NCBI RefSeq assembly: GCF_028640845.1
Contig: NC_080541.1
Coordinates: 4,726,435 to 4,790,434, forward strand
Direction of reading: 5' to 3'
DNA from: Ahaetulla prasina
Taxonomy: Eukaryota > Chordata > Lepidosauria > Squamata > Colubridae
Length of the DNA: 64,000 bases
Under the pieces are notes generated by a model, which was not told the origin of the DNA, searched no databases, and saw nothing but the letters and a program-made list of their open reading frames with translations. Within the stretch, counting starts at the first letter, position 1. Every line of letters starts with the position of its first letter. This document shows positions 52,158 through 63,781 of this stretch, piece after piece. Position numbers and translations under genes: made by a program.

Positions 52158-52679
52158 CAACAGAGTTGGAAGGGACCTTGGAGGCCTTCTAGTCCAACCC
52201 CCTGCCCAGGCAGGAAACTCTACACCATCTCAGACAGATGGTTATCCAACATCTTCTTAAAAGTTTCCAGTGTTGGAGCATTCACAACTTCTGCAGGCAA
52301 GTTGTTCCACTTATTGATTGTTCTAAATTTCTCCTTAGTTCTAGGTTGCTTCTCTCCAAGTTTCCACCCATTGCTTCTTGTTCTGCCCTCAGGTGCTTTG
52401 GAGAATAGTTTGACTCCCTCTTCTTTGTTGCAGCCCCTGAGATATTGGAACACTGCTATCATGTCTCCCCTAGTCCTTCTTTTCATTAAACTAGACATAC
52501 CCAGTTCCTGCAACCGTTCTTCATATGTTCTAGCCAGTGGTGGGATTCAGCCAGTTCGCACCACTTCGGGAGAACCGGTTGTTAACTTTCTGAGCAGTTT
52601 GGCAAACTGGTTGTTGGAAGAAATCATTAGGGCAGAGAACTGGTTGTTAAATTACTTGAATCCCACCACTGGTTCTAGC
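52158..52679 (-). pseudogene. CR1 ORF2 C-terminus, inserted copy
   Basis: Minus frame 52513-52220: [55 protein letters not shown]; a short deletion removes part of LELRRNFL. A MITE sits in its upstream part. Confidence 0.87.
52535..52671. mobile_element. hAT-type MITE, 137 bp
   Basis: Ends CAGTGGTGGGATTCAG and TGAATCCCACCACTG; perfect 8-bp duplications GTTCTAGC at 52527-52534 and 52672-52679. Confidence 0.92.
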
Positions 52680-52775
52680 CAATGGTATGATAAGGTCTCT
52701 TGCTTGAGCAGGGGGCTGGACTAGAAGACCTCCAAGGTCCCTCCCAACTCTGTTAGACTGCTATTCTCTTATTAT

Positions 52776-53525
52776 AATAATTCTCCCAAAAGAAAAGAGA
52801 CCATTGCTAACATCCAAAACTCTGGAAGGAGATGTAGCTAAGTCATAACTGGAGAAAGGGCGCCATCTATCCGTAGCATGGAAGAAACCATAGACTGGCT
52901 TTTCACTTTAGAATGTCACATTTTCACTCCCCCCCTTTCCTTTCTCACCCAGCATTGCAGGTCAAGACATTTTCCAGAAGAAAATAAAAATAGCCTGGCT
53001 TGACATCCCCTTTCAGATGAACCTTCTGTTTCTCTGTGCAGTTGTATCCCCTGAGAAAAAAACTGAGATTTACTGGCATGATGGATCACCGTCATTCTTT
53101 CAAACCGAAAGACAACCTCCTCTCAACCAGGATGCGTCGAACAGCTCTTGGCAAGTGGCGGATTCAAGAAGAACACGGAAATTCTCCATGCGTGCTTGAG
53201 AAAGAGCTGGCCCTTGGTGCAAAGTGATAAAAGGGAGATGCATGAAGGAATTTCTGCGATCCCGAACGCACTTCAGAGACGAAGCTGGAGGAGACACTGA
53301 ATTAAAGCAGAGAGTTTTCAGAGCAGATAGATTTCCAGGAAAGCTGTAAGTCAGGGAACTGGGGAAGAAACTTGGGAGAAAGATTGATGGAGAGACGCAA
53401 CACGCCAGAAGGAATAATTGAAGAGTACATCCCATCGGGAGGATAAATAGAGGCCAGCGAACTGTTGCTACGTGATATCTTCATAAAGATAACACAATTT
53501 GTCATAAAGTTTTTTCTTCATAAAG
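52776..53525. other. No recognised feature
   Basis: About 750 bp of unique-looking DNA. Short frames (53017-53227) have no recognisable domain. Confidence 0.5.
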
Positions 53526-53529
53526 AAAA

Positions 53530-54017
53530 AACAATGGCTACCAACCTGCCTTCCATTGAGGACCTGTGCATTGCATGAGTTAAAAAGAGGGCTGTGAAAA
53601 TATTTACAGACCCCTCACATCCTGGACATAAATTGTTTCAACTCCTGCCCTCAAAACGACGCTATAGAGCATTGCACACCAGAACAACTAGACACAAGAA
53701 CAGTTTTTTCCCCAAACGCCGTCACTCTGCTAAACAAATAATTTCCTCAACACTGTCAAACTATTCACTAAGTCGGTACTACTATTAATCTTCTCGTCGT
53801 TCCTATCACCCATTTCCTCACACTTATGACTGTATGTAACTTTGCTGCTTGTATCCTTATGATTTATATTGATATTGTTTCCTGATTGCTTATTTGTAGC
53901 CTATGACTATCATTAAGTGTTGTACCTTATGATTCTTGATGAACGTATCTTTTCTTTTATGTACACTGAGAGCATATGCAACAAGACAAATTCCTTGTGT
54001 CCAATCACACTTGGCCA
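53530..54017 (+). pseudogene. Family D LINE 3' part
   Basis: ATNLPSIEDLCIA, FTDPSHPGHKLFQLLPSKRR, YRALHTRTTRHKNSFFPKRR, then the 3' UTR with CTTGGCCAATAAAAAATTCC. Confidence 0.88.
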
Positions 54018-54142
54018 ATAAAAAATTCCATTCCATTCCATTCCATTCCATTCCATTCCATTCCATTCCATTCCATTCCATTCTATTCTATTCTATTCTA
54101 TTCTATTCTATTCTATTCTATTCTATTCTATTCTATTCTAAA
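54018..54142. repeat. (TTCCA)n-(TTCTA)n tail
   Basis: TTCCA from 54026 to about 54080, then TTCTA to 54140; tail of the LINE before it. Confidence 0.97.
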
Positions 54143-54420
54143 CACTCCCAAATTAAACTCTGGCAAATATATTTACGGACAGAACACTCGTCCGATCCTT
54201 CTCCGTGGCCTCCGTAGTTGTTTCATGGGCCAAACTGCTGATCTATAACTAAATAGAACTAGTTTGGATCATAGGAAAAGGATGTTTGAGGGTTGCCATG
54301 TTCTGGAGAACATTGAATAACTCAACAATGAATCACTCCCCAAATTGTTAGCAAGGGGGTCGAGTTTTGGTTACCATAAAAAAGATAGAGACTCTATCTC
54401 TATCATATCATATCTATAAA
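54143..54420. other. Unclassified
   Basis: Nothing identified. Confidence 0.4.
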
Positions 54421-54885
54421 AGATATGAGACTCTGGAAGAGTGCAGAGAAGAGCAACAAAGATGATTAGGGGACTGGAGGCTAAAACATATGAAGAACCG
54501 TTGCAGGAATTGGGTACGTCTAGTCTAATGAAAAGCAGGACTAGGGGTGACTTCATAGCGCTGTTCCAATATTTGAAGGGCTCCTACAGAGATGAGGGGG
54601 ACACACTATTTTCCAAAAGACAAGACAAGGAACAATGGTTGGAAACTAACCAAGGAGAATAGCATCCTAGAAGGAGAAATTTCTTAATGGCGAGAGCCAC
54701 CAACCATTGGAAGAGCTGGCCTTCAGAAGTTGTGGGAGCTCCATCAAGGGAGGCTTTCCAAAAAGAGACTGGACAACCATTTTGTCTGAAATGGTACGGG
54801 GGGGGGGTCTCCTGCTTGAGCAGTGGGATTGGACTAGAAGACCTCTGAGGTCCCTTCCAACTCCATTATTCCACGTTCTATGTTT
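54421..54885 (+). mobile_element. CR1 LINE 3' part
   Basis: Frame 54441-54662: [39 protein letters not shown]; later part frameshifted. 3' UTR includes a G9 run at about 54799. Confidence 0.87.
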
Positions 54886-55594
54886 TAATTCCACCCCAAA
54901 GATGTCCTGCTTAAAGAACACCTCTGACACCGTGCAAAGAACTTCTGGATTGCCTGAACTGAAAATAAAAAGAGAGATATTTCTTTTTTTCACTCAGTGC
55001 AGATTGATTTTCTTCGGAATAGGCAGAAATTAAAGGGCTGCCCTCAGCTGCAAACTACAGCTTGGTTGGTGTTTACTCCAAAGGCTTCTGCAAAGACATT
55101 TAAATCAGCAGTGATTTATATAAATTGGTCTCTAATTTAGCGGTAGAAAAAAAACAGTCTTTCTCCAACACTGCAATCCAGAAATGTTTATACAAGAGGC
55201 TCAGTGACTGACTTCACACAATTAACTCATTTTCTGAACTGCCACGAAAACACCGAACAATCAACTTACTAACCAAACAAGCCGGGGTCTTTGCCGCTCA
55301 ATGAAACACACAAACACACACACAAACACATAGGGCCACACACCAACTAACCAAGATTAACATTAGCAGAGCCATGGGATTCAGCTGGCCGTACAGCTGT
55401 GGGCTTAAACAAGTTTTTTGTTTTTCATTTAGGAAAATGAAATCCGCTTTTTTGGGAAATCTGATCCATCCCACCCTGCGAGGTTATCATTCTGGCTTAT
55501 TTTCACCCTGCTGGATTGTATGCAACTGATCCAAGATTTATAGCTCTCTAGAATTGAGAAGGACACCTTTGGGCATCTTCGAATAGGGTATAAC
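54886..55594. other. No recognised feature
   Basis: Unique-looking; a CACAAACA-rich patch at about 55308-55332. Confidence 0.45.
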
Positions 55595-55700
55595 CTACTT
55601 CATTCAAAGGTCGGCAGTTCGGTGGTTCGAATCCCAGGTCTCCTGCGTGAGCAGGGCGGTTGGACTAGATGACCTCCAAGATCCCTTCCAACTCTGTTAC
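55595..55700 (+). mobile_element. tRNA-headed SINE joined to a CR1 3' tail
   Basis: CGGTGGTTCGAATCCC (B box) passes directly into the CR1 end (GAGCAGGGCGGTTGGACTAG, ATCCCTTCCAACTCTGTTA). Either a SINE using the CR1 tail or a chance junction. Confidence 0.5.
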
Positions 55701-57165
55701 TATTACATTTGCTAAGGAAGGAAAGGCTCAGCTCCCACCAGGAGAGGAAAACCCATCAGCAGAGGGGGGAAAAAACCCTCCTTTTTTCCCATCCTAGCTT
55801 CCCAACCAGCAAAACTGCATCAAGGTTTTGCATTTGAATGTAGCAATTTCTGAATGTTTGAACCTGTTCAATCTGTTCTTATGTCTGAGCCTGTTCAAAC
55901 CGAGGTCCCTTCCAGCTCTACTCAGATTGATGGATCTAGATAGTATCTCAGGTTGCAAAACCAGGGTTAAGGGGGGAAAAAAAACACCAATCCTTGGAGG
56001 GTTTGAGAGATGCAAATATTAAATTCTTTCCTTATACGATGAGATGAGTGGCAAGATTGTCTTTTTTTAAAAAAAAAATCTGCATTTCGAAGAGCGGCAG
56101 TTGAATGCTCTCGCTCATTCATGAATGAACAGAACATTTCATCCATTTCATTCCCAGTTGCCATCCTGCTCTTATTTTATTTCTTTTTTTTATTTCTTTT
56201 TCCCCTGCAAAATAAATTGTCTATATGCTATATAGCAGGGTGTTAAAGTGAAGGCTGCAGGGTTTTGTTTTTTTAAAAAAAAAGAAAAAGGTGCATTGCA
56301 GCCTGGTGATATATATATATATACCCTCGCTCTTTTCCAAATGCAATTTTATTCTCTCTCTTTTTCCCCTTCCCCCTCTCGTTACCCCGGAAAAAGGCAC
56401 ATTCCCCCATGCCTGCTGGCCAGACTTTTTCCCCTGCTGTGCAAACCCACAAAAACCATCCCAGTTATCAATGCATCCATCCGTTGCATTTGGATCAGAA
56501 CTCTGTGGAAAGCAAGAAGGTGAAGTCCAGCCTGAGGGGTATCCAAAATTTTGCAGAATGCTAAAAAAAATAAAATAAAATTCTAGATTTCCCCTAGCTT
56601 GCTTAAGGGCACCCACGCAACCTCTCTACCGTTCAACACACCCGACGACGCAAACCCACTCAAGCCACACACTGGTACAGAGGAAGCTTTGGCAGCGGGA
56701 TGGTGGGTTGTTGGAGACCCACTCTCATTGGGGCGGTGTGCATATGGTCTCTCTCTCTCTAAGATCTCCTTCCCAGCAGGACTGGTTGAGGGGTGTGTGT
56801 GTGTGTGTGTTCCTCTGGGGTGTGCATATATGTGAGTGTGAACCCTTTTCAAGGCATCCCTCATTTCCCAGCTAAAAGGTCATTTCTTTCCCCTCCTTCT
56901 CCACATATAGTCCATGCAGCAGATGGAACCACTGCAGAGATGGTGGAGAAGTTGAGGATGGAAGATGACTGTGGGGAGGCCTGGATCTTGGGGGGGGGAG
57001 GGAGGAGGGAGGGGGGCAAACTCGCAGTTTGGCTCCTCCAACCGTGGAGCTTTTCCCCAAAAAACCTGGTCCTGTGGATATTAAGAAGGGTGGGGGGGGA
57101 TAAAAGGGAAAGGAGAAGCTTATAGACCTCTCCATTCCAAGTTAGCTCTCATCTGGACTTTTTTT
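55701..57165. other. Low-repeat region, no gene recognised
   Basis: Only a short CR1 tip (GAGGTCCCTTCCAGCTCTAC, 55901), TATATA at 56310, CT at 56750 and GT at 56795. Poly-A and poly-G runs. No frame with a recognisable domain. Confidence 0.5.
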
Positions 57166-57280
57166 TTTTAAGAAGATGTTGGATCACCATTTGTCTGAAC
57201 TGGTGGAGGGTTTCCTGCCTAAGCAGGGGGTTGGACTAGAAGACCTCCAAGGTCCCTTCCAACTCGGTTATTCTATTCTC
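57166..57280 (+). mobile_element. CR1 3' tip
   Basis: AAGATGTTGGATCACCATTT to TTCCAACTCGGTTATTC. Confidence 0.8.
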
Positions 57281-58470
57281 GCTACTTTCTGTAATGGAAG
57301 GAAAGGATAACCTAAAGACCTCCACTTAAGCCAGGGACCAGTCTTTCTTCAACTCAAGGCAGGAACCATTTGAAGTTCTCCCTCTCCCTCTCCTTCTCTC
57401 TCTCTCTCTCCTTTTCTCTCTCTCTCTCTCTTCTTTTCTTTTTTCTCTCTCTCTCACCCACCCACCTCTCCTTGCATCATCATTTTCCTCCTAAAAACTA
57501 GAACCTTCAAATTTGGCTTGAAGAACATCTCCCAACCTTCTTCTCTCCCTGGCTCCGCTTCGGCTTTCCAAGCTGAAAAGACAGCTGGTCAACAGGTCAA
57601 CTTTCCTTCCTCAATTTAAGATGGACTGCTCAGGGATGACCTTTCCTCCACCATCACCACCATCCTATTCTCTTTGGCCCACAAAACACACGGGCCCTCA
57701 CAGGTATGGGATGGAGACGTGGGAAGACGGCGGCCCCCAACTGTCTCCTGGAATCAATCTTGATGTTCTCCTTCTTTCGCTGAGCGCCAAGGATCAGCCG
57801 GTAGTATCTAGTGAGTTGTAGAACCTCTTTCCAACCCAAGCTATTAAAAAAAAAAGAGAAAGGGAGAGAGATCAACCTTCTTGGTTGATCTGGTTCTCCT
57901 CCTCCTCCTCCCCATCTTGCTTTGATGCTCAGCCTTGACCACTCAAAGCCAACCCATTCCTCGGATTTCTTTAGTCCCGACTTCATCTTGGTCTACAGTA
58001 TCCAAAAAGAGAGAGAGAGAGAGAGAGAGTGAGAGTGAGAGAGAGAGAGAGAGAGAGTATCTAGCATCTTTTTCCAACTAACTCATTTTATTAAGAGGCT
58101 GGAGTCTTTTGTTTTGTTTTGTGTTTTTTTTTGGGGGGGGGAGAGAGCTGCAGCTCCATTCATTGGCTAGAAGATGGAAAGCTCCTGGCTGTTTTCATCC
58201 AAACGGGAAGAAATGCCCCCCCCCAGACTCCGTCGGATTTTTGGGGGGCTAGAAACCTACAGCTATGAGTCCCGGCCTTTCCCTCTTCCCCTGCTGCAAC
58301 CCCTCCCCAAAAGACCCCCTTAATCACTGCAACAAATAAATCAGCAAGCCAACTTTCCCCCCCCCCCCCTTTTTTTTTGGCTAAAAAAAGCATCTGGCTC
58401 GGGATGCAATTCGAAGCTTTTCCGGTTATCGCCTTCGGATCTGGGGCAACCTTCCCCGCCTTACCATATT
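57281..58470. other. Low-repeat region with CT and GA tracts
   Basis: CT tract 57384-57456, GA tract 58009-58058, several homopolymer runs. No gene recognised. Confidence 0.5.
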
Positions 58471-58473
58471 CGG

Positions 58474-58475
<2 letters not shown>

Positions 58476-58556
<81 letters not shown>
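58476..58556. repeat. (AAT)n microsatellite
   Basis: About 80 bp, pure. Confidence 0.98.
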
Positions 58557-60659
58557 CCTCGAGAGGGAAGGGGGGAGTGGGTAGGATCTTGCCCCCCTCT
58601 CCGCGAAATTAGCGGAAGACCACCAACCCACCCACCCCGACAAAGTGCCCGGAGAGAAGCGTTCAACATCCCCACACCACCCGCTCGCCCCTTCTTGTTC
58701 GCCTTCTTGCAAGGCAAGAGAAGGTCCGTTTTCTTGGGATGGGGGGGAGAGAGGTGGTGGGAAGAGGGGAGGGCGGCGCGATTCTTTCGGCAGCCCGGCG
58801 AAAGTTTGCCCCCCTCTCCTCTCCTCAATTAATGTGGCTCCCCGCATCTCCTCTCAGCTCGGGCGGTGCGGTGGTGGTGGTGGCGGGGGGGGGGGGGCGC
58901 CGCAAAACGCCTCGCTTGCCAAATGCGTAATCCACTTTGGGGAGGAGGGGGAGGGAGGGATGAAGGCGACGGGATTACTTGCGAGTAAGCATCTTAGGGG
59001 GCTCTTCCTTCCCTCCTCCCACCTCCAGGAGAAAGGGTCCTTCTGCTGGCCTCCCCCGCCTCCGCCCTTCAATAGTGGGTTGTTCCTTCCTGAAAGTTCG
59101 CTTTCTGCGTTTTCTCACCTTCCCGATCCTAAAGGGTCCTTAAAGGCGCAAGGGAGAAGGACTGGGGGCGGGGAGGCGGCGAGGGAGCCGGATCGCTTAT
59201 TAGCGGGTGAAGGGCTGAAGCCGGAACTTACTCCCGAGTAAAGCCTGCGGGGCGCAATTCCAAACTCGGTATCCTGCGGGCGGAGGGAGGCGATCCAAAG
59301 GCATCCCGACCCCAGCTGGATCGGCGCTTTGGAGAGCAGATTCCGGAGAGGGAAATGAAATTCGGAGCGGATGAGGCTTGATTCCCGCCCCCTCCATCCA
59401 GTCTCCGAGACCCCCGTCCGATTGTCGCCCCTTCCCCAGCTCCAGACCGCCCGCCCCACCCGGAGCAAGCTGCTTTGAGGGGGGGGGGCGTCCGGACTTT
59501 GTGGATCCGGGCAACAACATCCCTTTTGGGTTGTTGTTGTTGCTGTTGTTGTTTTTTTTGCCCCCAGACCTTTGAGTCGACCCGCGCGGGTTTGATTTCT
59601 TCCATTTGATTTCTGCATTTCAGCGCTTCGCTTTGCAGCTTGGAATAAAGTTGTCCCTCAAAGCTGTGGGGGTGTCGAGGATTTCTATCAGGGGTCAAAG
59701 AGACCTCCCCGCTCACCCCCCAAATATATATAGGTGGGATGCAGGGTTAGATATTAGCCGTGGGATGGCATTCTCTCACACACAACTCACCCAAAATACA
59801 TGGATTTTTTTTCTCAGCCCGCCAGGCTACCGCCAATCGCCCAACACACCACTGAATTAAATCGGTCTGTTATTAAGGGATTTAAAAATCATCATTCTCA
59901 TGGAATCTTACCTTTTAGCGAATCCGGGCAATTATATCCTTGTTCTCAGCCGGAGCAAATCCCAAATGGAAAACATCCACAAATCCAGAGGGGAAAAATG
60001 AGCCATGGGCTCCCTCAATACAAATGCCAGCGAACCAAATCAAGATATTTTTTTTTGAATTTTTTTTTTTTTGGACAGTGAGTTTGGGGTTTCTTTTCCT
60101 CCTTCTTTTTTTCCCCCTTTTCTCCTTTCTTTGCTTCCAGCCCACTCTTTGAAAAAAAAAAAAAAAGCAACAACCACACGAGCTAAAAAAAAACCACACA
60201 CCCACACCCCAAACGAAACTTGGAAAAGTCTTACACACGCTTTCACACTCGCAAAAACATACACACACACACACACGCAAAACGCCGGGGCTCCTGGGTT
60301 GTTGTGGTTGTGGTTGTTGTTTTAGTTCAAAAAGGAAAAAGACAGAAACGCAAAGTCCGATTTTTTTTAAAAAAAATCAAAATATGGTGTAATTGGGTGG
60401 GCGCGAGCTTCCTTAAGCCAAGAAGGTGGGGGAGGTGGAGAATAGCCCAAGCTGGACGGAGGATGTGGCTGAACAGAAGTCCGGAGATCCGACGGACGAA
60501 GCGGTTCCTCGCACCGGCACAGCTCCGCGGCTTCGGCTGGGCTTTAGAAGCTTTCCTTCCTCGGCGTTGGGGAGGGAGCAGATGGAGCCCCCCCCAAAAG
60601 GCTCCCTCCGCTGCCTGAAAGCCCCTTTCCTTCTTCCCGAAATAGCCTTTTCTTCTTCC

Positions 60660-60691
<32 letters not shown>

Positions 60692-61870
60692 GCCCGGTTC
60701 CTTTAGCTACCTGGGGTTGCTCGGTGGCTTGCGCTCTCGGTTCTCCCCCGGCGGCTTGGACGCGGCGCTTCGCGATACCCAGAGGCTGCGGCGCGGATTA
60801 CATCAGGCTTTTTATAAGCTTCCTTCCAGCTCTCTCGCCCGGGAGTGAGAGAGAGAGAGAAAAAGAGAGGGATGGAGAGGAGGAAGAGGAGGAGGAGGAG
60901 GAGGAGGAGGGCGGGCAAGAGAGGAGGGGTGGGAAAAGAGCCAGTGACGGATCGCTGCGCGCTCTCGGGCGCACGGCTCGCTTTGCCAAACCGGCAGAAG
61001 CCTCTCCGACAGGAGGCAAACCGGGCTTAAGCGCGCTGTCATCCTTCCTTCTCCTTCTCTCTCCCCCCCCCCACACCGTCCTTTTCCTCCCTCCCCCGCA
61101 AAAGGCCAAGCCGCGGGAGTGGAAAGAAGAGGGCTCCGCCGCTAAGCGAGGCAACAGCCGACGGTCCCCGGGGCGACCCACCCCGGGAAAACTTTCTTGG
61201 AGAGGTCGCTGCAAGAGCCCCCGCGCTGGTTGGCTGGCTGGCTGGCAGGGCGCTATGTCCGGATGAGGAACGGAGGGCGGGGGGTTTGGAGAGGTGGGGG
61301 GCCCGACAGAGACCCCAGGGGATCTCGGGGAGGGCTTTGCAAGGTGTCGGAGCAGGTGCGAAGCGGGGGAGCGGGGGTGGGGAGGAACAGCTGGACAGGG
61401 GCGTCGGTTGGAAGGGACGGGCTGTGGCAAGGTTTGCTCTTGGCCCGGATTTTAGAGTATTGGGGGGGGGGTTTGGCATGGGGGAAATGGGTCTGGTGAT
61501 TAGGGAGGGGGGGGTCAACAGGGGTCCCTTGTTTGGAAAGGAAGAGGCGAGCTTGCCGGAGGGTCTTTGATTTCCCCCACTCCCACCCCTTCCGCCCACC
61601 CACCCACCCACCCGCGGGGAAACGTGAGAAGAAAGGGAGAGAAAGAACGAACGAAAGAAAGAAGCGTAATGAAACGTGGGAACGGGGAGCTGAGCGCCTT
61701 TCGGATCGCTTAGCCCAGGCGGAGGGTCGATCCTCGGCGCAGGCGCGCCAGGGCATCTCTCTTCGCTGCTGCCTTCCCTCGGAGAAGAACTGGAAAGCGC
61801 CCGGAGGGGAGAGACCATTCATTTCAACCTCTCTCGGGGGTGGGAGGTAGAGGGGAGGGGGCGCCTAGTT
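58557..61870. promoter_or_regulatory. Candidate CpG island / promoter region
   Basis: GC- and CpG-rich parts (58560-58920, 59100-59620, 60390-61850) with almost no transposons, unlike the rest of the window. CG dinucleotides are frequent here and rare elsewhere. This is typical of a vertebrate promoter and first exon. Open frames of 100-260 codons exist on both strands but none has a domain I recognise, and GC-rich DNA gives such frames by chance. Gene identity and direction unknown. Confidence 0.55.
60806..60819 (-). promoter_or_regulatory. Possible TATA box (minus strand)
   Basis: GCTTATAAAAAGCC on the minus strand contains TATAAAA in the middle of the CpG island; transcription would go toward lower coordinates. 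The plus strand (TTTTTATAAGC) is also TATA-like, so direction is uncertain. Confidence 0.25.
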
Positions 61871-62225
61871 GGAGCATGGGGCTCAAAGCCGCCCCCTGTG
61901 CTCAAATATCCAGAAAGGGGAGGCTATTGCCCAATGTTTGAGAGTTGAGGGTCCTGCAGAGTCCATCATTCCTGGCTGACCACCAGATCTCAGGTGCCAA
62001 ACCCAGAGCCGCCCTCCACCAGTTCACGCGACTTGTGAAGACTGTGGCTGGGTTCCTACCATATGCTAAACGTCTAGGGCCTTCTGTGCTGGGCCAACGG
62101 GTAGGGGGAATGCGAGGGGGGGAAGGAGAAGGAGAGGAGGGGGTGGGGTCTGCTTTTCTGGGCGGCTCAGTAGCTATGGGTCCTGCTATGCCGCTTTCCA
62201 ATCCTTACCAAGAGAAAAAGAAGAT
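61871..62225. other. No recognised feature
   Basis: Edge of the CpG-rich region; nothing identified. Confidence 0.4.
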
Positions 62226-62480
62226 TTGTAGCTCAGGGTTGACCAGTGGAGTTCTTGAAGCTCTTCAGAGCTTGGTGGTTTCCGTGCAGATGTTTCATCA
62301 CTAAATGAAGTAACGCCAGTGCTTGAAGGGAATGTGGGGGGTTTTTTTGTGGGGGAGGAGGAGGAGGAGGACTTTGGGGTCCTTGGTGGCCTCTGGCCTT
62401 GGTAGTTTTCTTGCAGACATTTCACAACCCAGCTAGGCAGTATCATCTGTGCTAGAAGGGAGTGGGGTTTGCAGAGAGGA
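62226..62480 (-). repeat. Two degraded hammerhead-family units, inverted
   Basis: Minus strand: CAGATGATACTGCCTAGCTG, GGTTGTGAAATGTCTGCAAG in one unit; AGCACTGGCGTTACTTC, GATGAAACATCTGC in the other. GGA tract between them at 62350-62371. Confidence 0.72.
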
Positions 62481-63007
62481 GGAGGAAGGGAGGAAGGGAG
62501 GGAATATATGGTTGAGGAGAAAGGGAGGAAGGAAAAGAGAAAGGGAGAAGGAAGGAGGGAGGGAGGGAGGGAGGAAAAGAGAAGGGAGGGAGGGAGGAAG
62601 GTAGGAGGGAGGGAGGGATGAAGGAAGGAAGGAAGGAGAAAGGAGAAGGAAGGAGGAGGAAGGAAGGAGGAGGAGGGAGGAAAGAGAAGGAGGGAGGAGG
62701 GAGGGAGGGAGGATGGAGGAGGAGGAAGGATGAAAGAAGGAAGGAGGAAGGAAGAGAAAGGAGAAGGAAGGAGGGAGGGAAGAAGGGAGGAAGGAAGGAT
62801 GGAGGAAGAAAGGAAGAAAGGAAGATGAAGGAAGGAAGGAGGGATGAAGGAAGGAAGGAAGAAAAAGAGAGGAGAAAGAAGGATGGAAGGAAGGAGGGAG
62901 GGAGGGAGGAAAGAAGGATGGAGGAAGGAAGAAAAGAAGGAGGGAAGAAGGAAGGAGGGATGAAGGAAGAAGGGAGGGGGGAGGGATGAAGGAAGGAAGG
63001 AAGGAAG
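62481..63007. repeat. GGAA/GGGA-rich array
   Basis: About 530 bp of pure purine with AGGA, GGGA and GGAT variants. Confidence 0.96.
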
Positions 63008-63226
63008 GAATTAATTCCCAGCATTTGTTGTTTACTTAAGGAAATGAGAACTCAGAAATCTATCTCGGTTATACTCCTAGAATTTTCAAGCAACCTCATT
63101 TGAAAAATGTATTTAGCAACACTTTATTTTTAATGTCACTGCAGAGTCACCTGCTGAGACGGGCGGCTGTATCAATTGAATCAATAAATCAATACCTAAA
63201 GCCCAGACAGTTGCTGTCGTTTTCAT
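63008..63226. repeat. Duplicated segment, copy 1
   Basis: 219 bp (GAATTAATTCCCAGC to GTCGTTTTCAT) repeated at +774 with no difference I can see. It includes an L2-like tail GAGACGGGCGGCTGTATC. Confidence 0.95.
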
Positions 63227-63423
63227 TTTATTGATAAAACTGATTAGAATCTTCAGACCGGTATGAAAAAAACCCGGATTAATCCCTGAAAATAAACAGA
63301 AGAGATGTCAAAAATGTCTCTTTGCTCTTCTCTATGCATTTTGCATGCATTGAAACGGTAAGGAAGGGGGGGGATTTCCCCCGGGAGGGGACCCCGAGGA
63401 CAACCCCCCCCCCCCCCACTTCA
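63227..63423. other. Spacer with G and C homopolymers
   Basis: Unique sequence ending in G8 and C12 runs (63366-63418). Confidence 0.6.
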
Positions 63424-63781
63424 AAGTAAGGAAGGAGGGAGGTAACTAAATAGGGAGGTAGGAGGGAAGGGAGGGAGGGAGGAGGAGAGGAAGGAGGAGG
63501 AAGGAGGAAGGAGGAGGGAGGAAGAGGAAGGAAGGATGGAGGAGGAGGAAGGATGAAAGAAGGAAAGAGAAAGGAGAAGGAGAGGAGGAAGGAAGGAAGG
63601 AGGGAGGAAGGAAGGAGGAGGAGGAAGAAGGAAGGAAGGAAGATGAAGGAAGGAAGGAAGGAAAAGAGAGGAAGGAAGGAGGAGGAGGAAGAAGGAGGAA
63701 GAAGGATGGAAGGAAGGAAAGGAGAAGGAAGGAAGGATGAAGGATGAAGGAAGGAAGGAAGGAAGGAAGGAAGGAAGGAAA
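63424..63781. repeat. GGAA-rich array, second
   Basis: Purine-only array before copy 2 of the duplicated segment; shorter and differently ordered than 62481-63007. Confidence 0.96.

Larger units (their letters stand above)
52081..52775 (+). mobile_element. CR1 (+) split by a second CR1 (-)
   Basis: Plus CR1 pieces lie at 52081-52146 (CAGAAGTTGTGGGTGCTCCA) and about 52683-52775 (CTTGAGCAGGGGGCTGGACT). Between them lies an inverted CR1. Confidence 0.7.

Noticed and set aside
59115..59716. First exon with Gln-rich stretch
   Set aside because: The Gln run is a GTT/TTG repeat; no start context, splice sites or domain support it.
61039..61818. 259-codon frame on the minus strand in the CpG-rich region
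   Set aside because: Pro/Ser/Arg-rich with no domain; overlapping frames on both strands are open because the DNA is GC-rich and stop-poor.
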